The position numbers and the translations under genes were made by a program. From the IMG/VR virus record IMGVR_UViG_3300029319_006288, positions 1-61,322 of that record: a DNA stretch of 61,322 bases. One strand, given 5' to 3'. How positions within the stretch are numbered: the first letter of the stretch is position 1; the number at the start of each line of letters is the position of its first letter. Origin of the DNA: a virus. The notes under the pieces are model-generated. The model searched no databases, was not told the origin of the DNA, and saw nothing but the letters and a program-made list of their open reading frames with translations. Shown here in pieces: positions 11,101 through 20,322 of this stretch.

Positions 11101-14100
11101 TGACTTTGCTATCTCTGGAAACAAGTGGCAAATTGGTCAAGAGGGTAGACAGTTTGGTGAATCATTATCATTGTCAGCCAGTGGTGATAGAGAAGTTATT
11201 GCTGTTGGAGCACCTCGTGCTAAGTGGTCAAGACAGTTTGATGACCTTGTTACGTCTGGTGTCCCAACTGCGGGAATGATTTTTGCCGACCTGTTTGCAT
11301 ATGATAAAGGTAAACTACAAGGTGTTGCTGCTTCTGCTGGTAAGTTCAATATTCTTTGGAAATACTTCTCAGCACCTTGGAACGCTGGCCCAGACGAATG
11401 GTATGCGGAAATCAAGCCAAACTTACTTGTCTTCCAATTAACTTATTCAAATAGAAACTATCCAAATGTACCAACCGATGAGTCTGATTGGTTTACACAT
11501 AGATACATTCCTAGACTGGATGACCTCGATCTCTTGACTGAGATTGGTTCTGGTGTACTTGGCGGATCAGGAACTCTCGCTGACTTTGTTGCTTCTGGTC
11601 AACCGGTTGTGTTTAACCAGATGTTCAGTGGTGTTCTAGATGGATTCTTTACAGCTTTCCCAAGTGGTAATCCAAACGCTGCTGCCTACAGCGGTATTCC
11701 AGCTATTATTGGTATGTTTAAAGAGCAGACAGGATCTACTGCTGGAGCGTTGCAGTATGCTGATGATAACGGCACAGTTTACAATATTTATGACGAGTTC
11801 CAAGACTTCTATGAGAAGCACTCGTTTGCCAGCGGTGTGACTGATTTTGTTCAGGGCATCCAACAAAGTGGTCATTTGCATACAGTTATAGGTAAATCTG
11901 AAGACTGGGCAGCTACATCTGTTGAGTTGATGCAAGATACTTTTGATAGTGGCCGCTTATCAACAACATTTACTAACACTACTTTAAATAGAAACTTTAT
12001 CACTAGCGGTGTTGGTCAAATCTGGGGCAATACTCACGGGTCAGTTGTTACTGAGTTCCAAGTTCCTCCTGCATCTGGCGGTAGAGTTTACTTGTTTGAA
12101 AAAGAGCGTGACAACTTTAACTGTGTTCAAGTTATTGTTTCACCTAATGATACGTCTGAACTTTTTGAAGATCCAGATATTACATTTGGTGCTTCTTATG
12201 GCAAGACATACAATGACCGTTTCGGACACTCTGTTTCTCTTAGTAAGAATTCAGAAGTATTAGCAATTGGGTCTCCTTGGAATAATAATCCATGCAAGAT
12301 TTACGAGAGAAGCGAATCACAGATTCAAAGAGTATACGATAACATTAGAGCATGGCTCGTATATAAGGGAGATCCATTTACTTACGCTGTAGAATATTAT
12401 GATTCTGTAGAGGGTGCTTCTGGTGCAGCAATTGCTAAGACAGCTACTTATGATTACATTAAATCTCCAGACAGATTTGAATATCGAAACGATATTGATT
12501 TCTGGGGTTCTTCATTGCCAGAGCCATATCAGTTAACATTTGAATATGGTCACAATGATGTAAGATACTTTGGAACAAGAAAGTTTCTCATCGACGAGTT
12601 TGCAGGAACATCCAGAATGGGATGGAGTTGCTCTGTAGACGAAGATGGCGAGATTGTAGCGTTTGGGGCACCCACAGACTCCTTCAACGAATTTGAAGAT
12701 ATTAACGTTTGGGGTGATAACGTACTGTCTTGGGCTTCTTACAACAATGCTGGTGCAGTAAGAATGTTCCACAATAGAAAATACTTCCCACACGATAAGG
12801 TTGTAGAGTTCGGTCGCTTTGGAAACTTAGACAGATCAACCCATGACTCAGAAAGAAATGCTGGATACTACGATGAAAGCAACTGGCCCTTAATCTTTGG
12901 TTCTGGATCTAGCGGATTTTCAGAGTACCAAGGTAGGGACTGGCGAAGGATGGATTTCTCAGAAATAGAAATTCCTCAAGAGGCTGGCCTCGCATTTATT
13001 ATTACGCCAGAGGTTGATGCTGCCAGCGATGAGATTATTGAAAACATAAAAGACTGGATGGAGCTTGGCGATAGAAATCTTGTCTTGGTTGGTAACGACC
13101 CAGTATGGGAAGACAACGGACTGTACAAAGATTCCAATGATGTCATTAATAAGATCCTAGAAAAGTTAGGTTCTAGGATGCGGATTCAGGCAGCTAAAGA
13201 TCAAAGCTACTCAATGCAAGGATGTGTCAGTCAGCAAGACCTAAATGACGAGAAGTACAATGCTACTGCATCATTCTTGCCAGCATACTCTACACCAAGA
13301 ACAATTGAATTTGATGGTGAATATTACGTTAAGGGCGTTGGCGATATCCGCATAGACCTGTCTAGAGATGGTCTAGAAGATTACTTCGCCACAATTAACT
13401 GTCCAGACGGAGCGAACTGTGACGGACCACCTCTGATTATTAATACGAAGTGCGAGTTTGCATTAGACGGTAATCGTGGAGACTTACGTGCAGAATGGAA
13501 CGACTCTTGTATCAAGACTACACCTAAAAGCTGTAAGATAGTTCGCTACCAAAGAAACTGGCCGTTCTTATTTAACAACTTCACTCCTAATTGTGATGAA
13601 ACACCTCAACCATTATTCTTTAAGAAGGATCAGTCACCAACACCTGTCTTGACAACTGCCGAACATCTTCCTGAGATTTACTGGTTTGACCCAGCTACGT
13701 CTGGACTTTTTTGTGATTATTTCCAGCCCTACAAATACAGGGTCACACGTAAGAACGAAGAAACAACTTTCCTCGCAGAAGTAAACGAAGACGAAATCGC
13801 CTTTTTAATCCAAGAGGATAGCGACTCTGATATATCTGGAGTATTTACTGATTATGCTCTGGGTGGAGACATGTTTGATCCAGATGCAATCAATGGACGA
13901 GATGGTTTGATGCAAGCTACTGGAACCTCTGCAACGAGCGTTGACGAAAGAACTGTTCGAGAAACTGTTTATCCAGACCATATCTTTGGATTAGTTGAGT
14001 CGGGCAAAAAGGCTGATGGAACACTTAACAATTCTAGGGTTTACATCTTGGCTGGTCAGTGGCCGGAAGATGACGCTAGTAGAGGTATCAGTCACCCAAC

Positions 14101-17100
14101 CAATAATGACGATAAGAATACAGAATTTTACCTCAACATGATTCGCAAGAGTTGTGACGAGGTTGCGAGGGGTATTCAAATTAATGGGTTTACAGGAAGA
14201 TCCTCATTAAACAATGCTTATTATCTTGAGGGTGATTCAAATGAGGGTCACGGTCTTGGTAATAAGATTAATATTGAGTTGTTGCTTGCTGGGGGGTACT
14301 TCAAGGAGAATCAAGCAATCACCGCATTAAACGACCAAATAGATTTTGCTTGGCTTGCCTTCCCATCTGGTAAACCTTCAAGTAGTGACCTATCTAAGAT
14401 CAATAACTGGTTGGACACAGGCGAGAAGAAACTTATTATCACATACAATGCAATATCTAACCCAGCTTCTCAGCAAACTGCTGATAGAATTGACCACCTT
14501 TGCAGTGGCCTTAATATTACAAGTAGACCTATGTTCTTACCAAAACAAGGTGAATATCATAGAAATTCAGTAATACAAAGCTACAACGAGCTTGGCGGAA
14601 CCCAAGTTGTTAATTACTCTACTGATAGCGTCAGTGGTTGTGATGATGGTTATGCATGGACATTCCCTAATTATCAGTTTGCTACGAGTTTGAGCGGCAT
14701 CGAGTTTAGCGAAGCTACTTCTGATCCAGAACAAGGTCATGGCGATTTTGGAGATGCTGACAAGAAGGCTATTGTACCACTGTCTGGCGGGTTAGATTTC
14801 GAAAGAATAATTTCTTTTAATGAGCCCGTTATTCAAACTTACAAAGAATACAGTAACAGAAACAACTGGACGATTGACGGGAATGGCTCTATTAAGTTCC
14901 CAATTGAACCGGGATCTGGATATAGAGTGTGGGTGAACTGGGTCTCTGAGACTAGATTTGAAGAATTTGGCATATGTCTAAATACTCCAACAGAAATTAT
15001 AAGAGAGGGTGAGTTTAACACTGGAGAATCTCAGTTTGATTCATGTGGAACTCTTACAGAATTAAACAAAACTACTACATATGTTCCTTCTCAGTTTGTA
15101 TTTGATTTTAGAACTGAAATAGAACAAGATATAAATGAATTAGAATTACAGTTCACTACCGATAAGTGGTCATCTTTCATAAACTCTGATTTGTTAGAGG
15201 GTATTCCTTTACCTCCATCAACTCCTCGTGTTCTTTCTGTATCTGGAGCACCGCTGGAAGTAATAACTGAGATTTCTACAACAACAAGTAGTGGGCTTGT
15301 TCCAGACGGTCCTCCTATCCCAATCAACTGTAGGTACATAGTTAATCCTGCTCAGAGCGGATACATTCCGGGTGAGTCAAGACCTGTAAAACATAAGAGC
15401 GAATTATACTGTGGAGATATTCCTTTCGGTGATAAAGATTGCTTAGAGGCTTCTGTAGGTTGGGCAAAAGAATTGATAGAAGATGGACCAATCGTTGCTG
15501 CGGAAGAATTCGAGAGCTTTACTTCGTTTAGGAATGGAACCAGAAGATCAAAGATCATCTTGATTTCAGACTCGACCTTGGTACAGGGTCAATGTCCTCA
15601 CTACAGAGCGTCTGCTACCGAGGGTAATCAAAGTTTTGTGAGAAATCTGTATCCTCCTTCTCCAGAAAATGTAAGAGACGGAAGCGATGGATTCGGTGGC
15701 GGCGGCGGTGCCCCACAGGGCGGCGGATTTGATATTAATAATCTAAGAAATACTGTTGCCGGTAAGAACTGGGAGTTCACGCAGAAGATACGTGCCCCTG
15801 AGCGGGGAAGCACAGCTAAGTATGTTGCCGTGAGTGGAGGCTCTATCGGTGCTGGTACTATTTGTCCAAGCCGACTTTGGGGTGGAAATGGCGTTGTGGG
15901 AAGTTTGGGTAATTATTCAGACAACGAAGATTCTTATGACCCAACAACTCTTAGTAGGCCAAAAGAAATAAAAGATCCAGACAAGATCCAAGCAAGAAAA
16001 GAGTCGTTCTTTAATAATGACGCCTTGGGCACTCATGGAATGTATCCAAGATTTAGTGGTGATTTCCTAGATATTGTAAATTATCAAGGTGGTATTTACC
16101 AAGACTACGACTACTTACTAGACCTTGCCGAAGAGACGGATAGAGACTTCATCCTTGATGCTGGTATCGGTGGCGGTCTGACAGAATTGATGAAGATAGA
16201 AAATGCAGACTATCTTGATTATGACATATTTAATTCTGGGTGTCCGGGTGATTTGTTTGGTTACTCTATTGAGATCAATGATGGTAAGTTAATTGTTGGA
16301 ACTCCTTACAACGCATTTGCTGCTGAAACCGCAATCAGTGGTGTTAGCGGTGTCGTACAGTGGCACGAAATTCAAAATGGGCCAGATGCCTCTGGCATGA
16401 AGATAGGTGCCGATGGTGGTGCTGGTGCCGCTTTCATATACAACAACACGGACAACGGCAAAAATGTAATTGCAGAGGGTTTGCCTTGGGAGTTTGGTGC
16501 CAAGATCAAGCCTGAAAATGTAAATGTCGGACTTTATGATTTCTCTCCAAGCCCAATTCAGGTTCTGGAAGCGGAGCGTGGTCCTCACCAAATCGCAGAT
16601 CCTAGCTTTATTCTTGAGTACGCGAGAAGAGGTGATAGATTTGGATTCTCTGTTTCTATGGATTGTGACATGGCAGCAATCGGTGCTCCTAATCACGATT
16701 TCGCTACTTTGCATCATCATATCTACAGCGGTGTGGTCGCTTACAATGGAAGTGGTTTGAGCACAGCTTTCCAAAGAAAGAGCTTTAACGGCGAATACGA
16801 CATTCCGTCTCATTCCTTCTATGACTTAGCCGACTCTGGTATACGTGTAGACCAGTTTAATAATAATAGCGGTCTTATGATCCTAAACGGTGGTGCTGTT
16901 TACAATTATAGAAATGAATTGATAGACTTTGGAGCCAGAACACAAGAATGGCAATTTGCTGAGAAGCTGTACGCAGCAGGATACCAAGAAAGAATTCAGA
17001 CAGATATTGATGACGATGGACTTGGAGGTTTCATTCTAACCGCTAGTGGATCTGACAATGATAACTTTGGAAAATCTGTAGCTATCTATCGCTCATACCG

Positions 17101-17779
17101 TGGAGATAGTGATTACACACTGGCAATTGGATCTCCATATCATGATTGGCCTACAAGTGGTAATCACCCAACGAGTGGGCTTGCAAGTGCTGGATCTGCA
17201 TATACCTTTGATGCTATGCTCAGAGAGCAAATTCCATCCATTCCAAATAGTGGCGGGTGGATAGATGCCCACGTATTTGGAAACAAAAAATCAAAAGAAA
17301 GTACAGACAGATTAGAGACTAGGGTTTACCAGAACACCTCTGGCGACCCAACTGAGTATAAAATTTCAGGAATTATATTTAGTAATCAAAATGGTGACAT
17401 TTTCTTGGAAGTCTCTGGCTTTGACCCCTCTAGAAAGGGTTTTGTGGCCCACAGACCATACGTCAAAGAGGTTGATCTGAAGATACTATTTGGAACCCCA
17501 GAAAGTGGATATATGCCGCTGGTTACCTCTGGTGAGCCGGTATTAGAGTCTGGAAACATGAATCTTTCTATGTTGGGGGCAAGCAGTGCAAATGTGTATA
17601 ATACTTTAGGACTGAACAATTTTGGCGTAAGTGGAATTGCTTCTGCCGATGGGATAGATCAAAGTGGATTGTTCTTGAACATATCAGCACCAAGCGGGCC
17701 ACTCCCAAGTTCATTAAATTTAGTCATGGGGAGCACTGCAACTACAGACTCTCTTGATTTAAGGATAAGAGGTTTTTAA
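5105..17779 (+). CDS. Giant virion protein with FG-GAP propeller motifs, LamG-like stretch and beta-strand repeats (4224 aa)
   Basis: Its position directly after the tape measure suggests a distal-tail, fibre or adhesion component. Visible elements, by approximate residue: a LamG/concanavalin-like stretch (985-1110); a run of short strand repeats of type xLNLxM / MPLxI (1455-1700, recurring at 4140-4224); and FG-GAP motifs (GDxFGxSV...AIGAP) near 1909, 2013, 2370, 2503, 3713, 3841 and 3984. Most of these are followed by the GAVYxF strand expected in integrin-type propeller blades. Between the fourth and fifth motif lie segments resembling Rossmann-type halves (about 2626-2669, 3080-3117 and 3480-3495). 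Ser-Gly dipeptides are very frequent throughout. The ATG at 5105 follows AGGA by 7 bases, and the stop abuts the next ATG. Which host molecule it binds, if any, cannot be told from the sequence. Confidence 0.8.
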   Translation: MSEPFLKSLECSCIKGTSVTCPGGGEVDAFLGLNEGVLSATLENDSKITSPGETLTANFSTVLDGSGPYFTISGCSDPENCEFVEAGWEVTISGLAGAVPFTETANVINTYADGSALIFYGGGVDLTNAQIDSVVASGIGHPTPPNATIAKSFGIEDIILEGEGELSRLLSAEIPFPLVSIEGDGEIDEDLIADYSIYQQVVGEGDFDNTVDKMAGDFGDFYCQGKLYPSGDLPVVDGFGSFIAPYNQSGNLWSYIDEGVYEGIAKDGGNSNNLSDDLNSYIEPNTIHTEGLFQYNCNLTSLNVRPDHSAFRIRVSAPLSNLESKTAPLYTLYNIRLSDPSGNLIVKYNDIQIKGDANDEYENFSTYSSLPELNVISDKYDWERRGFPHMHEDVGYQLSFSVRAVSLDDPFTEGFDEGFEENYIIPETFYASGNNYLALDGQPLSTQEVRFINPTRGFRISAVEICNSGGFGPRPEEYLPFQMAVREKGRRLERCIQPNFMPLNTYDTTIYPAVNNNIWENDTLNATNEDVCGAQELINILKVQNDDRYIKLQTAQGGDVADSGKLILKFKHGRSKVDEITPGDFNFAFDQGTKNIWFSPSGAFNVEKRTEEIQEDSPYFNVESLTLKVLAKKQVGTRDYVLDVVGYSDDKLLNVTSPSGGFIQDPSGVFLNDQFVPHTGQHPVLSGFYGDNSDWTMGGAGLSERDDYFEASGNDHYKLAQYPVVNTTDFQLYEVPLVILDDNVRYGISRDYSLSSLLEHLYLDIYPLPSGASIAYIELCARYAPADGLNIYTQGGEKIGKAQAGRSEGALFPSGMESYDDILNAGSGYQPISAITGLPHAYSSPDTIKTNYSRRWRGSEGTVRGPYDLDSFGFGFENPTIDYPFLSGYYKFDSFGPENRYVLSVDMGPSSPSGLGTLSGLCLTDPEIHHNIGWRFASGTLFNDQLPGYSGNYTTTDWTSLSNGSTTFVGNPLYGKIADAFDRVIRISGEAGGQNIDFGPVDVSGGFAIFTRFTPDANVSGVDYDLFDSGVIVSKWSTAEDMDFALGYDDGFLCGYAQDVNGNIITVKDTIKYSGYQFPLNTILTYNDSGNHRLRLYTDNEFGGSDFDVLRATSSPFHKNANDANVILGYSAGSGVGMNMLVSEFGVSTYSSGVDTLYGFGTNIVASGADKTYKGVNADVFLENSRAKFFDPDESHTNDRYKLWDRVNEDTYNDWAIGDFKFCQFGIGFDQWQKRPNAEHIIFELNHHGSGYSQNNDLPLLSNVDSGVAYHTQMESDFLRFHLSDVQDSFYAVNRRITKNLPVGYKFSERALVVETVLEHKTGAGIEWAACTDIMPSGPQMIVSLYTKKQEPYWTPDEPNWGLVNRKTHYIKPSSCLIKLDSVFDYDSICEETDAWTIFPEEPRLKDFSERYFKDDVNQMFVQYDLVYPSGPAFDSRIEMHSSHVRMQDVNICKTANSGTFNLYSSGAYPASNTLNMNIGGFPREVNDSLDLTIQVPFDYDVIAEGMPSGFSLNVSGAFQRESSLNLFIPPQSGEISFNLFVSGQFPDVASGSMPIALPVVLGALDNSLDGNPDTSDPNSPNYGSGNIFGLPLTVYNVDFGESPEGPFLNLNMSASLGDATSIYRSIPMFLYNKSIGNTQETAASGFINLNMFGRNQIPGSRTTSTMPLYINAPNIIDTDMNLYLHNPLVESLLTSTVNLVTASYNVGSKGTGSAFGLWHNNNYGTGIELEDNSYASLSADNEIRGVDLIGYGSCTGDSPSKAIDAELKTDCTVWREETCNEGGIFRAKATYTNSGAINFEGGLGYSGNYYGIRKYTQLLPSTPYFATMSIVTGSTDAIPVPRTFEEWEYGMCGPAWYADGSGCCTEDCDGNIVFSGVKLIGDDAGGVPPSANLYSDSDLIVASGRSAGDKFGQTVAVSEDIMAVAAPNITIPDFGLYPSGGDVGNIDVSGAGAVFLYRRGQDEAGKKADWVLEEQLMLPSGYRKDYIQRTTDNLLSFGDFAISGNKWQIGQEGRQFGESLSLSASGDREVIAVGAPRAKWSRQFDDLVTSGVPTAGMIFADLFAYDKGKLQGVAASAGKFNILWKYFSAPWNAGPDEWYAEIKPNLLVFQLTYSNRNYPNVPTDESDWFTHRYIPRLDDLDLLTEIGSGVLGGSGTLADFVASGQPVVFNQMFSGVLDGFFTAFPSGNPNAAAYSGIPAIIGMFKEQTGSTAGALQYADDNGTVYNIYDEFQDFYEKHSFASGVTDFVQGIQQSGHLHTVIGKSEDWAATSVELMQDTFDSGRLSTTFTNTTLNRNFITSGVGQIWGNTHGSVVTEFQVPPASGGRVYLFEKERDNFNCVQVIVSPNDTSELFEDPDITFGASYGKTYNDRFGHSVSLSKNSEVLAIGSPWNNNPCKIYERSESQIQRVYDNIRAWLVYKGDPFTYAVEYYDSVEGASGAAIAKTATYDYIKSPDRFEYRNDIDFWGSSLPEPYQLTFEYGHNDVRYFGTRKFLIDEFAGTSRMGWSCSVDEDGEIVAFGAPTDSFNEFEDINVWGDNVLSWASYNNAGAVRMFHNRKYFPHDKVVEFGRFGNLDRSTHDSERNAGYYDESNWPLIFGSGSSGFSEYQGRDWRRMDFSEIEIPQEAGLAFIITPEVDAASDEIIENIKDWMELGDRNLVLVGNDPVWEDNGLYKDSNDVINKILEKLGSRMRIQAAKDQSYSMQGCVSQQDLNDEKYNATASFLPAYSTPRTIEFDGEYYVKGVGDIRIDLSRDGLEDYFATINCPDGANCDGPPLIINTKCEFALDGNRGDLRAEWNDSCIKTTPKSCKIVRYQRNWPFLFNNFTPNCDETPQPLFFKKDQSPTPVLTTAEHLPEIYWFDPATSGLFCDYFQPYKYRVTRKNEETTFLAEVNEDEIAFLIQEDSDSDISGVFTDYALGGDMFDPDAINGRDGLMQATGTSATSVDERTVRETVYPDHIFGLVESGKKADGTLNNSRVYILAGQWPEDDASRGISHPTNNDDKNTEFYLNMIRKSCDEVARGIQINGFTGRSSLNNAYYLEGDSNEGHGLGNKINIELLLAGGYFKENQAITALNDQIDFAWLAFPSGKPSSSDLSKINNWLDTGEKKLIITYNAISNPASQQTADRIDHLCSGLNITSRPMFLPKQGEYHRNSVIQSYNELGGTQVVNYSTDSVSGCDDGYAWTFPNYQFATSLSGIEFSEATSDPEQGHGDFGDADKKAIVPLSGGLDFERIISFNEPVIQTYKEYSNRNNWTIDGNGSIKFPIEPGSGYRVWVNWVSETRFEEFGICLNTPTEIIREGEFNTGESQFDSCGTLTELNKTTTYVPSQFVFDFRTEIEQDINELELQFTTDKWSSFINSDLLEGIPLPPSTPRVLSVSGAPLEVITEISTTTSSGLVPDGPPIPINCRYIVNPAQSGYIPGESRPVKHKSELYCGDIPFGDKDCLEASVGWAKELIEDGPIVAAEEFESFTSFRNGTRRSKIILISDSTLVQGQCPHYRASATEGNQSFVRNLYPPSPENVRDGSDGFGGGGGAPQGGGFDINNLRNTVAGKNWEFTQKIRAPERGSTAKYVAVSGGSIGAGTICPSRLWGGNGVVGSLGNYSDNEDSYDPTTLSRPKEIKDPDKIQARKESFFNNDALGTHGMYPRFSGDFLDIVNYQGGIYQDYDYLLDLAEETDRDFILDAGIGGGLTELMKIENADYLDYDIFNSGCPGDLFGYSIEINDGKLIVGTPYNAFAAETAISGVSGVVQWHEIQNGPDASGMKIGADGGAGAAFIYNNTDNGKNVIAEGLPWEFGAKIKPENVNVGLYDFSPSPIQVLEAERGPHQIADPSFILEYARRGDRFGFSVSMDCDMAAIGAPNHDFATLHHHIYSGVVAYNGSGLSTAFQRKSFNGEYDIPSHSFYDLADSGIRVDQFNNNSGLMILNGGAVYNYRNELIDFGARTQEWQFAEKLYAAGYQERIQTDIDDDGLGGFILTASGSDNDNFGKSVAIYRSYRGDSDYTLAIGSPYHDWPTSGNHPTSGLASAGSAYTFDAMLREQIPSIPNSGGWIDAHVFGNKKSKESTDRLETRVYQNTSGDPTEYKISGIIFSNQNGDIFLEVSGFDPSRKGFVAHRPYVKEVDLKILFGTPESGYMPLVTSGEPVLESGNMNLSMLGASSANVYNTLGLNNFGVSGIASADGIDQSGLFLNISAPSGPLPSSLNLVMGSTATTDSLDLRIRGF

Positions 17780-19582
17780 ATGCCTATAAAAGTACACTAT
17801 AAAAACGATCCAACACAGATTTGTTCGATACGGCCAACGCCATTTATACAAATCTCTGAGGCTGTACTGAAGAATAAGCAAGGTACTTTTGGTGCCACTT
17901 ATACCATTACATTGACGGGTACGTTACTCCCAGAGCATGGAACACCCTATGCCTTAAATTCTGCAACAGATCAGCCTTTTGGCTTCTTTACTGGCTACAG
18001 TCCAACGGATATTGGTTACAACTTTATTGGACCGTATGGGCAATTTGATAACGTTCCACTTTCAGTTAGGGATAAACCTCCTAGACAGCAGATCATAGAA
18101 GGTTCTAATCCCACAATTATTCAAAACACCAAGCCTGCTTCTGCTATTGTTAGCAAGCAGCGTGCTCTTCGGGCACTATTCGCCCAAGATGGTCAACGAG
18201 TAGAACTTTCTGATGTTTTAGATAATGCTGGTGCAACTGTTGTTTGTTATCCCAGAACTGTAAGTGTTGATTTTACAGAGGGTCCGTATCTTACAAAATC
18301 TGAATTTACTATCGTCCTAGAAGCAGATTATCTTCTTAGAGGTAATTTTGATGACGATCAATTGCTCGTAGACTTAGAAGGTACTTTTGCTAACAGCGGC
18401 GTTGATATAAGAAGTACGGCAACAACAATTCAAACGTTGCTAGATGATCAAGATACAGCCTTTATTGAGACTTATAGTGAAGATTGGAGCCTAGAGGCAG
18501 ACGAAGCTGGTGGAGAAAGCCCTGACAATCCGATAACATACAGAATTACGCATAATCTAAATGCCACAGGTAAAACCGTTTACGGTCCAGACGGTTTAGA
18601 CTACAACTTTAATCAAGATCCTTCTAACACGATCAATCGCCCCGCTTGGGAGCAGGCCAAGAATTTTGTTCAGAAGAAATTATCATATGGTGGCAGCGGT
18701 ATACCTTACCCTAATGTCGTAGGACAAATAGGTTCTGGAACTGTAAACTTAGTAGATTCTTACGGCGGGTATAACCACGTAAGAACTGAGCAGATCGGAG
18801 TTACTGAAGGTACTTATTCTGTATCTGAAAGTTGGGTTTTGAGTAGTGGCACTGCTAATGAAACGTTCAGCATGACCACTGCGACCTCCAATACAGATCC
18901 ATTTGTGTCGGTTAATATTGATGGAAACATTAAGGGTTTAAGAAGTATTTCTCCTTCTGGTTTTGGAGACCCATCTCTAAACGCCGCAAGCGGTGCTTAT
19001 GCTAATGCTCTTAGAAAATATAATCAAATATCCAATAGTGGTCAATTTGGACTGACTAGTGACGTATACAAACGTGCGAATAATCTCGTTGCTGTCGCAT
19101 TAAATTCTCAGCCCGTGTCGGTTAGCCTTGGAACCAATCAATACAACGGAGAGATCACCTACAGTTTAGCCTTTAATAACAGGCCAACAAATATTATCTC
19201 TGGTGTTATTGCCGAGAGTATTCAGGTTAATGATACATATCCGGGAGACGTATTTGCTATTATTCCAGTTATTGGTAGGGCAACCGGTCCTGTTCTACAA
19301 TACATTGGAGGACGAACAGAGTACAAAAGAGATGTGTCAATCAATCTCACAATGGACTACACTAAGATTCCATATGGAGATAAAAGAAATACCCTCATAC
19401 TTAAAAAGCCTAGCTTGGTAGAGCCTACAGCAAGTCAGATAGCAGAACTTCTTGGGGAACTTAGCCCAAAAGGTGAGCCGGGAGTTAGAAAGTATTTCAT
19501 TTCTCCACCTTCCGAAAGCTGGAACCCTAAAGAGGGCACTTATTCATTCAACATTTCTTGGACGTATGAGTTGGACCGATAA
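17780..19582 (+). CDS. Putative virion structural protein (600 aa)
   Basis: I do not recognise a named family. The ATG directly follows the stop of the giant protein, with AAGGATAAGAGG upstream as RBS. The protein is rich in beta-branched residues, Asn, Gly and Ser, has no signal peptide or membrane segment, and has a charged middle region (around residues 200-245). Composition and position between the giant tail protein and further large structural genes suggest a tail or baseplate component. A replication or lysis role is unlikely in this context. Confidence 0.6.
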   Translation: MPIKVHYKNDPTQICSIRPTPFIQISEAVLKNKQGTFGATYTITLTGTLLPEHGTPYALNSATDQPFGFFTGYSPTDIGYNFIGPYGQFDNVPLSVRDKPPRQQIIEGSNPTIIQNTKPASAIVSKQRALRALFAQDGQRVELSDVLDNAGATVVCYPRTVSVDFTEGPYLTKSEFTIVLEADYLLRGNFDDDQLLVDLEGTFANSGVDIRSTATTIQTLLDDQDTAFIETYSEDWSLEADEAGGESPDNPITYRITHNLNATGKTVYGPDGLDYNFNQDPSNTINRPAWEQAKNFVQKKLSYGGSGIPYPNVVGQIGSGTVNLVDSYGGYNHVRTEQIGVTEGTYSVSESWVLSSGTANETFSMTTATSNTDPFVSVNIDGNIKGLRSISPSGFGDPSLNAASGAYANALRKYNQISNSGQFGLTSDVYKRANNLVAVALNSQPVSVSLGTNQYNGEITYSLAFNNRPTNIISGVIAESIQVNDTYPGDVFAIIPVIGRATGPVLQYIGGRTEYKRDVSINLTMDYTKIPYGDKRNTLILKKPSLVEPTASQIAELLGELSPKGEPGVRKYFISPPSESWNPKEGTYSFNISWTYELDR

Positions 19583-19584
19583 TT

Positions 19585-20316
19585 ATGGCACATGCAGACA
19601 AACCACAGTGGTCAGATTTTTACGAAAATGATCCCCAATTGGGGCCATTATTACCGCTTACGTCTGGTCAAAGAGTACAGTTAATATCTGGCGTATTACC
19701 ATCTGGAGAGTCTTCGTTTTTTGACAATAGGCAGTTACATTCACAAAGACAAGAAACTATTGGTTTTAAAGGGTCTGGAATCAATGCACCGTTTCCATAC
19801 CCAAATCAGTCTACGAAAAACGAGTTCAAGTTCACAACGAATCTAGATCCATCGGGAGCAAGCGATTCGGGTGAAGATTCTCAATTTTCAGAAATGTTTA
19901 GTGATGAATGGTGGGCGGCATCTGGAATTATAAAAACATACCCAGCAGACGTTGTTGGCTACACGTCTGGCAATCCGGCCATGAACGCACAGGAAAGTGG
20001 CATCTTCCACTGGAACAGCGATGTAAATCCTGAAATTGCCCAACCAACGCCAGAAAGAACCATTATTGGCTGGGTAGTCCCAGAAGGTGAAGAGAGACCG
20101 ATAAGATTTTACACTCAGGACGAGTCACTCAAAGGATCTAAGTTTTCTAACGGAGAAGAGGCAAAGAGGTTGGCAAGAGAAGATTTTAATATCTTTAATA
20201 ATTACATTCATCACCAACATATGCCAGACAATGCTACTCCGGGGGAAACACTGAACATACCGTTCTTGTCTTCTTATAGAAAATCAATAGACTTGGATGT
20301 TTACAAACAAGGATAA
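19585..20316 (+). CDS. Putative virion structural protein (243 aa)
   Basis: The family is not recognised. The protein is hydrophilic and soluble-looking, rich in Ser, Gly, Pro, Asn and aromatic residues, and contains short Ser-Gly motifs (TSGQR, PSGES) like its large neighbours. Its gene lies 2 bases after the previous stop and 6 bases before the next start, so it is cotranscribed with them. The RBS is weak (GGA in TTGGACCGATAATT), which may mean coupling to the upstream gene. A small tail, baseplate or connector protein is the simplest reading. Confidence 0.55.
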   Translation: MAHADKPQWSDFYENDPQLGPLLPLTSGQRVQLISGVLPSGESSFFDNRQLHSQRQETIGFKGSGINAPFPYPNQSTKNEFKFTTNLDPSGASDSGEDSQFSEMFSDEWWAASGIIKTYPADVVGYTSGNPAMNAQESGIFHWNSDVNPEIAQPTPERTIIGWVVPEGEERPIRFYTQDESLKGSKFSNGEEAKRLAREDFNIFNNYIHHQHMPDNATPGETLNIPFLSSYRKSIDLDVYKQG

Positions 20317-20322
20317 GGAATT

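Noticed and set aside
16289-16813. Antisense open frame of 174 codons within the giant gene, and many similar ones
   Set aside because: Low-complexity Ser/Arg/Leu-rich translation, no RBS, and fully covered by the strongly coding + strand frame. The same holds for the other shadow frames.
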